A DNA stretch of 64,000 nucleotides from Sphingomonas crocodyli (GTDB lineage: Bacteria; Pseudomonadota; Alphaproteobacteria; Sphingomonadales; Sphingomonadaceae). This document shows, piece by piece, positions 51,742 through 58,834 of this stretch (positions are counted from its first letter, which is position 1; every line of letters starts with the position of its first letter). Both the position numbers and the translations under genes were made by a program. Where the stretch lies: contig NZ_SACN01000006.1 of NCBI RefSeq assembly GCF_004005865.1, positions 62,001 through 126,000 on the forward strand. Reading direction: 5' to 3'. The notes beneath the pieces were generated by a model. That model was not told the DNA's origin and did not search any database. It worked only from the letters and a program-made list of their open reading frames with translations.

Positions 51742-52961
51742 CCCCACGCCTCCAGCGCCGCATCGACCCCGGCGCCCGACTTCACCGCAAAGCCCTCCGC
51801 GCGCAGCACCGCCTCCAGCGCGCCCAATGTGATCAGCACCTTATGCTTCATCGCATTGTAGCCCATTGCGCCGATCCGCCAGATCTTGCCCTGGAGCGGC
51901 CCGAACGCCGTCCCGATCTCGATCTCGAAATCCTCGCGCATCCGGCGGCGCACCGCCTCGCCATCGACGCCCTCGGGAATGAACACGCCGGTCACGTTCG
52001 CCATGCGATGCGTATCGTCGCCATAGACGGTCAGCCCCATGCCGCGCAGCCCCGCCGTCATCGCGCGGCCGGCCGCCGCATGCCGGGCGAAGCGCGCCTC
52101 CAGCCCCTCGCCCAGCACGATCCGCGCGCACTCCCGCGCGCCGTAGAGCATCGTCGTCGCCTCGGTATGGTGGTTGAGACGCTTCTCGCCCCAATAATCC
52201 ATGATCATCGCGAGATCGAAATAGTTGGATCCAATCCGCGCCCGGCCCCCCTGCGCCAGATCGTCGCGGGCGATTCCCTTCTCGGTATGCCGCCGCGCGA
52301 AAATGAACTCCGCCGCGCGATCCGAAATCGTGATCGGCGCCGATCCGGACGGCCCGCCCATGCACTTCTGCAAGCCGCCCGTGACGATATCCGCGCCCCA
52401 CTTGTCCGTCTCGACCGCCATCCCGCCCAACGTCGCGGTCGCATCGACATAGGAGAGCGCCCCATGCGCCCGGCAGATGTCGCCCAGCCCATCGAGCGGC
52501 TGCGCCATCGTCGTCGACGTATCACCGTGCACGCACGCGACCACCGCCGGCTTGTGCGTCGCCACCGCCTCGGCGATCGCGCTCATCGGCACCACCTCGC
52601 CCCACTCCGCATCGACCGTGACGATATTGCCGCCGCACCGCTCGACAATCTCCGACAGCAGCAGCCCGAACCGCCCCGATCGGACGAGCAGTACCGTCGC
52701 CCCCGGCTCGATCAGCGAGACGAGCGCCGCCTCGATCCCCGCGCGCGCGGTGCCGTCGATCAGGAAGGTCCAGCGGTTCTCGGTCTGGAAAACGGCGCGA
52801 TAGAGCGCCATGACCTCGTTCATATAGGTCGTGAATTCGGGATCGAACTGCCCCAGCAGATCGGCCGACATCGCGCGCAGCACGCGCGGATGCGCGTTCA
52901 CCGGCCCCGGCCCCATCAGCAGCCGCTGCGGCGGATCGATCTGGCTGTAGAGATCAACCAA
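51738..52961 (-). CDS. pucG: (S)-ureidoglycine-glyoxylate aminotransferase
   Basis: A 407-residue PLP enzyme of fold type I, alanine-glyoxylate aminotransferase-like. The N-terminal LLMGPGPVNAHPRV, the Asp in YVDATATLGG and the Schiff-base Lys199 in TGGLQKCMGGPSG are clear. PucG moves the amino group of (S)-ureidoglycine to glyoxylate, giving oxalurate and glycine. The start appears to be a TTG at 52961, with GGAG 9 bases upstream and an overlap with the allC end. Being placed between allC and puuE favours the ureidoglycine role over plain alanine-glyoxylate or serine-glyoxylate transfer. Confidence 0.9.
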   Translation of the reverse strand: MVDLYSQIDPPQRLLMGPGPVNAHPRVLRAMSADLLGQFDPEFTTYMNEVMALYRAVFQTENRWTFLIDGTARAGIEAALVSLIEPGATVLLVRSGRFGLLLSEIVERCGGNIVTVDAEWGEVVPMSAIAEAVATHKPAVVACVHGDTSTTMAQPLDGLGDICRAHGALSYVDATATLGGMAVETDKWGADIVTGGLQKCMGGPSGSAPITISDRAAEFIFARRHTEKGIARDDLAQGGRARIGSNYFDLAMIMDYWGEKRLNHHTEATTMLYGARECARIVLGEGLEARFARHAAAGRAMTAGLRGMGLTVYGDDTHRMANVTGVFIPEGVDGEAVRRRMREDFEIEIGTAFGPLQGKIWRIGAMGYNAMKHKVLITLGALEAVLRAEGFAVKSGAGVDAALEAWG

Positions 52962-54186
52962 CGTAGTTCGCTCCCAATTTGTCGATGAACCGGCGAATCA
53001 CCTGCAACGCCGCATCGGCATCTTCGGCGGTCACCGCCTCGACCGGATTGTGGCTGACCCCGCCCTCGCAGCGGATGAACAGCATCGCGGTGGGGCACAG
53101 GCTTGCCATCACCATCGTATCGTGCCCCGCGCCCGAAACGAGCGTGCGCGCAGGATGCCCCGCCTCGACCAACGCGGCTTCGAGCAAGGCGGTCAGCTTC
53201 GGGTCGCACGGCGACGCGCCCAGATCCTGCACCTGCTCGATCGTCAGCCCCAGCCCGCGATCCCCGCAAATCGCCTCGATCGCCGTGCCGATGCGCTGTG
53301 CCGTGAAGTCGCGCAGCGCCTCGTCGCCCGATCGCACGTCGATCGAAAACTCCACCTCGCCCGGCACGACATTGACCGCGCCGGGGCCGACAGCCATCCG
53401 CCCCACGGTGGCGACGACATCGCCCCCCGCCTCACGCGCGATCCGCTCCACCGCCAGCACCGCCTCCGCCGCCCCTGTCAGCGCGTCGCGCCGCAGGTGC
53501 ATCGCATTGGTGCCGGCGTGCCCCGCCTTGCCGCTGATTCTGACCTGATAGCGAAGCTGCGCGGCGATGCCGGAGACGACGCCCAGCGCCAGCCCTTCGG
53601 CTTCGAGGACCGGCCCCTGTTCGATATGCGGCTCGAGGAAGGCGAGCGCCGATTTGTAACGAGAACTATAAAAATCTCCGCTCGTGTCGGGAAAGGTGGA
53701 GATAGCGTCGATCAACCCAACCCCATCCCGATCCGCTACATCGACCGCCCCGGCCTCCAGCGTCCCCGCCACCGCCCGGCTGCACAGCATCGACGCTGGA
53801 AAGCGCGAGCCTTCCTCATCCCCGAATGCGATCACCTCGATCGGAAAGGGCAGTCGCCGCCCGCCCAGCGCCGCGACAGCCTCCACCCCCAACATGATCC
53901 CCAGCGGCCCATCATAGCGGCCCGCATCGCGCACGCTGTCGATATGCGATCCGATCAGCAAAGCGGGCGCGTCCGGGTCCGAACCTTCGTAGCGCCCGAT
54001 CAGATTGGCGGCGGGATCGAGCCGCACGCTCATCCCCGCTTCCGCCATCCAGCCCCCGAGCCGATCGAGCGACGCCGCATGGGCTGGCGTCAGGTAAGCG
54101 CGGAACAGCCCATCCGTGCTGTCGCTATACGGCGCGACGCCGAGTTCGTCGCAGCGCGCGACAGCCCGCGCCCCACCCGTCACCAC
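52954..54186 (-). CDS. allC: Allantoate amidohydrolase (M20 family)
   Basis: A 410-residue M20-type metal-dependent hydrolase of the AllC / N-carbamoyl-amino-acid amidohydrolase group. Metal ligands are seen at GSHIDSV (His81), RYDGPLG (Asp92) and GDEEGSRF (Glu124, Glu125). GKAGHAGTNAMHLRRDA is the dimerisation and substrate segment. It splits allantoate to ureidoglycine, CO2 and ammonia. Two GTG codons (54186, 54183) are possible starts; the second overlaps the hpxW stop as GTGA. The pathway setting supports allantoate over carbamoyl-alanine or similar substrates. Confidence 0.9.
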   Translation of the reverse strand: MVTGGARAVARCDELGVAPYSDSTDGLFRAYLTPAHAASLDRLGGWMAEAGMSVRLDPAANLIGRYEGSDPDAPALLIGSHIDSVRDAGRYDGPLGIMLGVEAVAALGGRRLPFPIEVIAFGDEEGSRFPASMLCSRAVAGTLEAGAVDVADRDGVGLIDAISTFPDTSGDFYSSRYKSALAFLEPHIEQGPVLEAEGLALGVVSGIAAQLRYQVRISGKAGHAGTNAMHLRRDALTGAAEAVLAVERIAREAGGDVVATVGRMAVGPGAVNVVPGEVEFSIDVRSGDEALRDFTAQRIGTAIEAICGDRGLGLTIEQVQDLGASPCDPKLTALLEAALVEAGHPARTLVSGAGHDTMVMASLCPTAMLFIRCEGGVSHNPVEAVTAEDADAALQVIRRFIDKLGANYVG

Positions 54187-55754
54187 GCCGCCACCGCGCC
54201 GTCGCTGCGCGGATCGGTCGCGCCCTCGATCACGCCGTCGGGATGGCGGACCAGCGCACCGGCATGGCCCATCGTCGAGGTGAAATCGCCCAGCAGTTCG
54301 ACATCATGCCCCGCCTCGGCCAACTGCCGCACCAGCGCGGGATCGAAGCGATCCTCAAGCTTGAGGGTCACGCTCTCCTCGCCCCACGTCTTGCCGAGCA
54401 GCCAGCGCGGGGCGGTGATCGCGGCCTGCAATGGCATCCCCAGATTGTAGCGCGAAAAGACCGCCGCCTGCGTCTGCGGCTGCCCCTCCCCGCCCATCGT
54501 CCCGTACGCCATGCGCCGCCCGTCATCGAACAAAGCGATCGCCGGGTTGAGCGTGTGGAACGGCTTGCGGCCGGGCTTCAGCGCATTCCAGCCATCGGGT
54601 GAGAGACGGAAGCTGGCGCCGCGATTCTGCCAGACTATGCCCGTCTTCGGCAAAGTCACGCCCGATCCGAACTCGAAATAGGTCGACTGGATCGCGCTGA
54701 CCGCCCGCCCCTCGGCATCGATCGCGCCGAACCACACCGTGTCGCCCAGCGCGGGCACATGCGGCCACGGCAGCGCCCTCGCCCGATCGATCCGCGCCGC
54801 CATCGCATCGAGCGCGGCGGCGTCGTCGAGCAAGGCCTGCGGATCGACCGTCATGTACGCCGGATCGCCCACCTCGGCGTCGCGGAACAGGAAGGCCTGT
54901 TTGGTCGCCTCTATCAATCCGTGGATATGATCGAAACCGTCTATCAGTCCTACACGAAGCCGATCGAACAGGGCGAGGATCAGCAGCGAGGCGATCCCTT
55001 GCGTCGGCGGGGTCATGTTGAAGAGGCGCGCGCCCGAAATCGCAACGTTCAGCGGATCGGGCGTGGTCGCGCGGTGCGCGGCCAGATCGGCGGCGCTCAC
55101 CGGGCTGCCCGCCGCCGCCAGATCGGCGGCGATGTCGGCGGCCAGCGCGCCGGTGTAGAAGTCGACGAGACCCTGCGACGCCAGCCGGCGCAGCGTTTCC
55201 GCCAGCGCCGGTTGCCGCAGGATCTCGCCCTCCGATAGCGGTTCCCCCCCGCCCCGGAATATCTCCGCATAGCCGAAGACGTCGCGCAATTCGGCGTCCT
55301 TGGCAGCGGCTATCTCGGCCCCGCCCCTGGTCACTACCACGCCTTTTTCGGCATGGGCAATCGCATCGCGCAGCAGGCGATCGAGCGGCAGCGGATCGGG
55401 CACGCGCGCCAGCATCGCCTCCCACCCCGAAATCGTCCCCGCGACGGTATTCGCCGCCAGCGGCCCGCGCCACGGCACCGCGCCCATCCCCGCATAGAGA
55501 TCGAGGTCCGCCGCCTGCGCCGCGCCGCCAACCGCGCTCACCGCGTGGACGCTCCCGTCCGGTTCGGCGACCAGCCAGAAGCTGTCGCCGCCGATCGAGT
55601 TCATATGCGGATAGACCACCGCCAGCGCCGCCGCCGTCGCGACCGCCGCTTCGATCGCCGATCCGCCATCCTGCAACACCGAAAGCCCCGCCTGGCTTGC
55701 GAGGTGATGCGGCGCGGTCACCATACCGCGCAGCGATTTCGGCGTGTGGAGCAT
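54180..55754 (-). CDS. hpxW: HpxW-like oxamate amidohydrolase (gamma-glutamyltranspeptidase fold)
   Basis: A 524-residue Ntn-hydrolase of the gamma-glutamyltranspeptidase family that should cut itself before the catalytic Thr339 in GDTVWFGAID. The large-subunit landmarks (GGSAIEAAVATAAALAVVYPHMNSIGGDSFWL) and small-subunit glycines (MGGEGQPQTQAAV) are present. It has no signal peptide, unlike true transpeptidases, and is therefore cytosolic. In Klebsiella, HpxW of this family hydrolyses oxamate to oxalate in purine breakdown, and the same neighbours occur here. I used the ATG at 55754, sharing one base with the permease stop. Confidence 0.85.
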   Translation of the reverse strand: MLHTPKSLRGMVTAPHHLASQAGLSVLQDGGSAIEAAVATAAALAVVYPHMNSIGGDSFWLVAEPDGSVHAVSAVGGAAQAADLDLYAGMGAVPWRGPLAANTVAGTISGWEAMLARVPDPLPLDRLLRDAIAHAEKGVVVTRGGAEIAAAKDAELRDVFGYAEIFRGGGEPLSEGEILRQPALAETLRRLASQGLVDFYTGALAADIAADLAAAGSPVSAADLAAHRATTPDPLNVAISGARLFNMTPPTQGIASLLILALFDRLRVGLIDGFDHIHGLIEATKQAFLFRDAEVGDPAYMTVDPQALLDDAAALDAMAARIDRARALPWPHVPALGDTVWFGAIDAEGRAVSAIQSTYFEFGSGVTLPKTGIVWQNRGASFRLSPDGWNALKPGRKPFHTLNPAIALFDDGRRMAYGTMGGEGQPQTQAAVFSRYNLGMPLQAAITAPRWLLGKTWGEESVTLKLEDRFDPALVRQLAEAGHDVELLGDFTSTMGHAGALVRHPDGVIEGATDPRSDGAVAAW

Positions 55755-57076
55755 CAGGCGCCGCCGGCCATCCACGCGAAGCGGACGACGAACAGGCCGG
55801 CGAGCACGAACAGCAGCCAGTCGCGCTTGGTCGCCTTGCCCTTGAGCAGCTTGAGCGCGGCATGCGCGGTGATGCCGAAGGCGAGGCCGTTGGCGATCGA
55901 GAATGTCAGCGGGATCAGCGCGAGCGTCAGGAAGGCCGGGATCGCCATCTCCGCATCGTCCCACGGCACTTCGACCAGCGGCGCCATCATCAGCCCGCCG
56001 ACGAGGATCAGCGCCGGTGCGGTCGCGGCGATCGGGATCAGCTGTGCATAAGGCGCCACGAACATCGCGGCGAGGAACAGCACGCCCGTTACCACCGCCG
56101 TCAGGCCGGTGCGCCCGCCCGCCTGCACGCCCGCCGCGCTTTCGACATAGGAGGTGACGGTGCTGGTGCCCGCCATCGAACCGAAGATCGTCGCGATCGA
56201 GTCGGTGAAAAGGATGCGGTTCAGGCGCGGAATCTTGCCGTCCGGCTCGATCAGGCCCGCACGCTTCGTCACCGCCACCAAAGTCCCGATATTGTCGAAC
56301 AGGTCGACGAACAGGAAGACGAACAGGATTTCGAGCAGGCCGATGCCATGCCCCGTCCCGCCGAACACGCCCGCGAGATCGAGCTTGAACGCCGTCTCGG
56401 TCATCGCCGCGAGATTATAGGGTTCGGGCTTGAACTCGACTGCGCCGAACAGCCAGCCGAGCAGGGTCGTCGCGACGATGCCGATCAGCATCGCCCCGCG
56501 CACGTTCCACATGCTCAGTACCGAGATGATGACGAGGCCCGCAATCGCGAGCAGCGGCCCCGCCGCGTGGAGATCGCCCAGCGCCACCGAAGTCGCCGGG
56601 TTCGACACCACGATCCCGGCATTTTTCAGCCCGATGAAACCTATGAACAGCCCGATGCCGCCCGCCACCGCCGCGAACAGATGCGGCGGGATCGCCGCGA
56701 CGATCATCTGGCGTATGCCGCCCAGCGTCAGCAGCAGGAACACCACGCCCGATACGAACACGCAGCCGAGCGCCACCGGCCACGGCACGCCCATTTGTTG
56801 AACGACGGTGAAGCTGAAATAGGCGTTCAGCCCCATGCCGGGCGCGAGCGCCAGGGGCACGTTGGCCGCAAAACCCATCAATATGCTGGCGAAGGCGGCG
56901 GCGAGGCAGGTCGCGGCGGCGACCGCGGCGACCGGCATTCCGGCCTGACCCAGGATCGCCGGGTTCACCAGGATGATATAGGCCATCGTCAGGAAGGTGG
57001 TCGTGCCCGCGACGATCTCGGTCCGGGTATTGGTCCCCCGTTCCGCCAGGCCGAAATAACGTTCGATCGCGCTCAT
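55754..57076 (-). CDS. AzgA-type purine base permease
   Basis: A 440-residue inner-membrane transporter of the NCS2 superfamily, AzgA branch, with 12-14 hydrophobic segments. Family motifs are present: RTEIVAGTTTFLTMAYIILVNP at the start (residues about 18-39), LAPGMGLNAYFSF, LFVDLFDNIGTL and AGTSTVTSYVESAAGV. AzgA proteins bring in adenine, guanine and hypoxanthine with protons. It lies between hpxY and hpxW in the degradative run, which fits supply of bases to GuaD and the deaminase. The branch could also carry urate or allantoin, which cannot be excluded. Confidence 0.9.
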   Translation of the reverse strand: MSAIERYFGLAERGTNTRTEIVAGTTTFLTMAYIILVNPAILGQAGMPVAAVAAATCLAAAFASILMGFAANVPLALAPGMGLNAYFSFTVVQQMGVPWPVALGCVFVSGVVFLLLTLGGIRQMIVAAIPPHLFAAVAGGIGLFIGFIGLKNAGIVVSNPATSVALGDLHAAGPLLAIAGLVIISVLSMWNVRGAMLIGIVATTLLGWLFGAVEFKPEPYNLAAMTETAFKLDLAGVFGGTGHGIGLLEILFVFLFVDLFDNIGTLVAVTKRAGLIEPDGKIPRLNRILFTDSIATIFGSMAGTSTVTSYVESAAGVQAGGRTGLTAVVTGVLFLAAMFVAPYAQLIPIAATAPALILVGGLMMAPLVEVPWDDAEMAIPAFLTLALIPLTFSIANGLAFGITAHAALKLLKGKATKRDWLLFVLAGLFVVRFAWMAGGA

Positions 57077-57142
57077 GCGTGTGCCACCCCCTTGGCGTCT
57101 ATTTCTCCTCCCGCGCGCCGGCCGTTACCGATCGCCATCACC

Positions 57143-58525
57143 CTATCGCACATCGCACGGCTCCGAAAAGCCCGTCAGCCCTGCGGCCTCCAGTCGGGCG
57201 GCGGCGGCGAACAAGGTCGCCTCGCCGCCGGGCTTGCCGACCAGCTGGACACCCAGCGGCAATCTGCCCGGCCGCAGCAACGGCACGGTGAGGACGGGAA
57301 GCCCGATGAAGCTGAGCGGTTGCGTGAGCAAGCCGATATTCGCACGCGCCGGCACCTTCTCACCGCCGACGATCATCGTCTGATCGTCGATCAAGGGCGC
57401 GACGCAGGGTGCTGCGGGCGCGAGCAGCACGTCGAACCGTTCGAACAGTTCGGCCGCGCGCGCCGCGAACCAGCTGCGGAAACGTTGCGCGCGGACATAA
57501 TGCGCGGCGGGCAGCAGCGCGCCGGCGAGCAGCCGGTCGCGCGTCGCGGGGTCATAGTCCATCGCGCGGGTACGCAATGTCGGCAGGTGCAGCGCCCCGC
57601 CCTCCGCCGCCGTCATCACGAACGCCGCCGAGCGCGCGCGCGCCACCTCGGGCAATTCGACCAGCGGCCCTCCGCCCAGCGCGTCGGCAAAGCCATCGAG
57701 ACCGTCGAGCAGTTCGGGATCGGCATCGGCGCGGAACCAGCCGTCGAGCCTTCCAACCGTCACCCCCGCGAAGGCGGGGGCCCATCCAAGGCCGTCATGC
57801 GCGGAGAGACTGGATGGGTCCCCGCCTTCGCGGGGATGACCGGAGAGCGTGGTCCACGCCAGTTCCAGATCGGCCACGCTGCGCGCAAACGGCCCGATAT
57901 CGTCGAAGCTCTCCACGAACGGAAACACCCCCGCCATCGGCAGCGCGCCGTGCGTCGGCTTCAGCCCGTAAAGGCCCGTCAGCGCGGCGGGGATGCGGAT
58001 CGATCCGTTGGTGTCGGACCCGAGCGACAGCGGCAGCATGCCCGCAGCCACCGCCGCCGCCGAACCGCCCGACGACCCCCCGCACAGCCGCGCCGGATCA
58101 TGCGGGTTGCGCGTGGTGCCATAAGCCGCGTTCACCGTGACGAAGCCATAGGCATATTCGTCCATGTTGAGCGTCGCGATCAGCACCGCACCCGCCGCCT
58201 TCAACCGCGCCACCGCCTCGGCATCGGCGACAGCAGGCGTCGCATCGGCGCGCATCCCCGCCCCCGCGGTGGTCGGCAGGCCCGCGACGTCGAACAGATC
58301 CTTCACACCATAAGGCACGCCCGCCAGCGGCCCCGGATCGCGCCCTGCCGCGACGATCGCATCGACCGCATCAGCTTCGGCCAGCGCGCGTTCGTCGAGC
58401 AACCGCGTCACCGCGCCGATCGCGCCGTCCTTCGCGCGGATCGCGGCAATGGCGGCCTCGGCGAAGGCGCGCGCGCTGCGCTGGCCCGATCGCACCTCGG
58501 CGGCGATGCCGGCGGCGGACATCAT
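57143..58525 (-). CDS. hpxY: AtzE/HpxY-type amidase
   Basis: A 460-residue amidase-signature hydrolase of the AtzE family. The triad is Lys75 (YGVKDLF), Ser151 (cis, CGGSSGGS) and nucleophile Ser175 (GSDTNGSIRIP), with the standard 24-residue spacing. With its small partner (HpxX, gene just upstream, overlapping by 4 bases) it should form an AtzEG-like GatCA-type complex. In Klebsiella, hpxXY lie with hpxW and are linked to oxalurate/oxamate steps. Residues about 229-256 (GHPREGGDPSS…AFAGVT) are encoded by in-frame repeat A4, downstream of the active-site residues. Confidence 0.87.
   Translation of the reverse strand: MMSAAGIAAEVRSGQRSARAFAEAAIAAIRAKDGAIGAVTRLLDERALAEADAVDAIVAAGRDPGPLAGVPYGVKDLFDVAGLPTTAGAGMRADATPAVADAEAVARLKAAGAVLIATLNMDEYAYGFVTVNAAYGTTRNPHDPARLCGGSSGGSAAAVAAGMLPLSLGSDTNGSIRIPAALTGLYGLKPTHGALPMAGVFPFVESFDDIGPFARSVADLELAWTTLSGHPREGGDPSSLSAHDGLGWAPAFAGVTVGRLDGWFRADADPELLDGLDGFADALGGGPLVELPEVARARSAAFVMTAAEGGALHLPTLRTRAMDYDPATRDRLLAGALLPAAHYVRAQRFRSWFAARAAELFERFDVLLAPAAPCVAPLIDDQTMIVGGEKVPARANIGLLTQPLSFIGLPVLTVPLLRPGRLPLGVQLVGKPGGEATLFAAAARLEAAGLTGFSEPCDVR
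57759..57840. repeat. Palindromic repeat, GTCACCCCCGCG variant (copy A4), inside hpxY
   Basis: Arms 57759-57788 and 57811-57840 are inverted over 30 bases with two mismatches, starting GTCACCCCCGCGAAGGCGGG. The frame of hpxY is kept through it. The arms match copy A3 in type. Confidence 0.92.
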
Positions 58526-58686
58526 GGGCGGGGATCGTCCGGCAGGGGGAAGTCGGCCAGCTTCGCGGCATGCGCTTCGAGCAACGCGGCATTGGCGGCC
58601 ACGCCCTCGATCGTCTCCGGCGGCAGGACAAGGCCGATCGCCGCCGCCGATATGCGCAACGCCGCCCCGTCCCGATCTTCCGCCAT
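58522..58686 (-). CDS. hpxX: HpxX/AtzG-like small subunit (DUF4089)
   Basis: A 54-residue protein: MAEDRDGAALRISAAAIGLV followed by LPPETIEGVAANAALLEAHA and a DFPLPDD ending. This is the pattern of DUF4089/AtzG proteins, GatC-like partners that wrap around and stabilise AtzE-type amidases. The ATG at 58686 has GGGGG 7 bases upstream; an ATG two codons earlier is too close to that site. Its stop overlaps the hpxY start (ATGATG). It heads the minus-strand purine run. At this size it is easily missed, but its place directly before an AtzE-type gene makes it convincing. Confidence 0.82.
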   Translation of the reverse strand: MAEDRDGAALRISAAAIGLVLPPETIEGVAANAALLEAHAAKLADFPLPDDPRP

Positions 58687-58703
58687 CGCCATTCCCCCGA
58701 AGT

Positions 58704-58799
58704 AAGCGAATTATGAATTGATGCGGATTTCGCTTCGTTTCGGCAAGCATTTTTTGCAGGTGCGAACAGCGAGCCGAAATCGATGTTGCGAGTGCGAAC
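58704..58799. promoter_or_regulatory. Repeats in the hpxX / adenosine deaminase divergent region
   Basis: The 148-base gap between the divergent hpxX and exported deaminase genes holds an inverted repeat AAGCGAA-N18-TTCGCTT (58704-58735) and a direct repeat GTGCGAAC at 58760-58767 and 58792-58799, spaced 32 bases or about three helical turns. They may bind a regulator that controls both directions. No clear -35/-10 pair was found. Confidence 0.3.
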
Positions 58800-58834
58800 C
58801 CGATCCGCCACGCTCGCGCACAAAGGGGAAGTTC

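Noticed and set aside
53684..53701. A CTCGTGTCGGGAAAG stretch in allC resembling repeat family B
   Set aside because: Only about 10 bases match and no second arm is present; it encodes ordinary protein sequence.
54180..55754. Reading the HpxW-like gene as a true gamma-glutamyltranspeptidase
   Set aside because: It lacks a signal peptide, has the GDTVWF form around the catalytic Thr and lies inside a purine operon, all of which fit oxamate amidohydrolase better.
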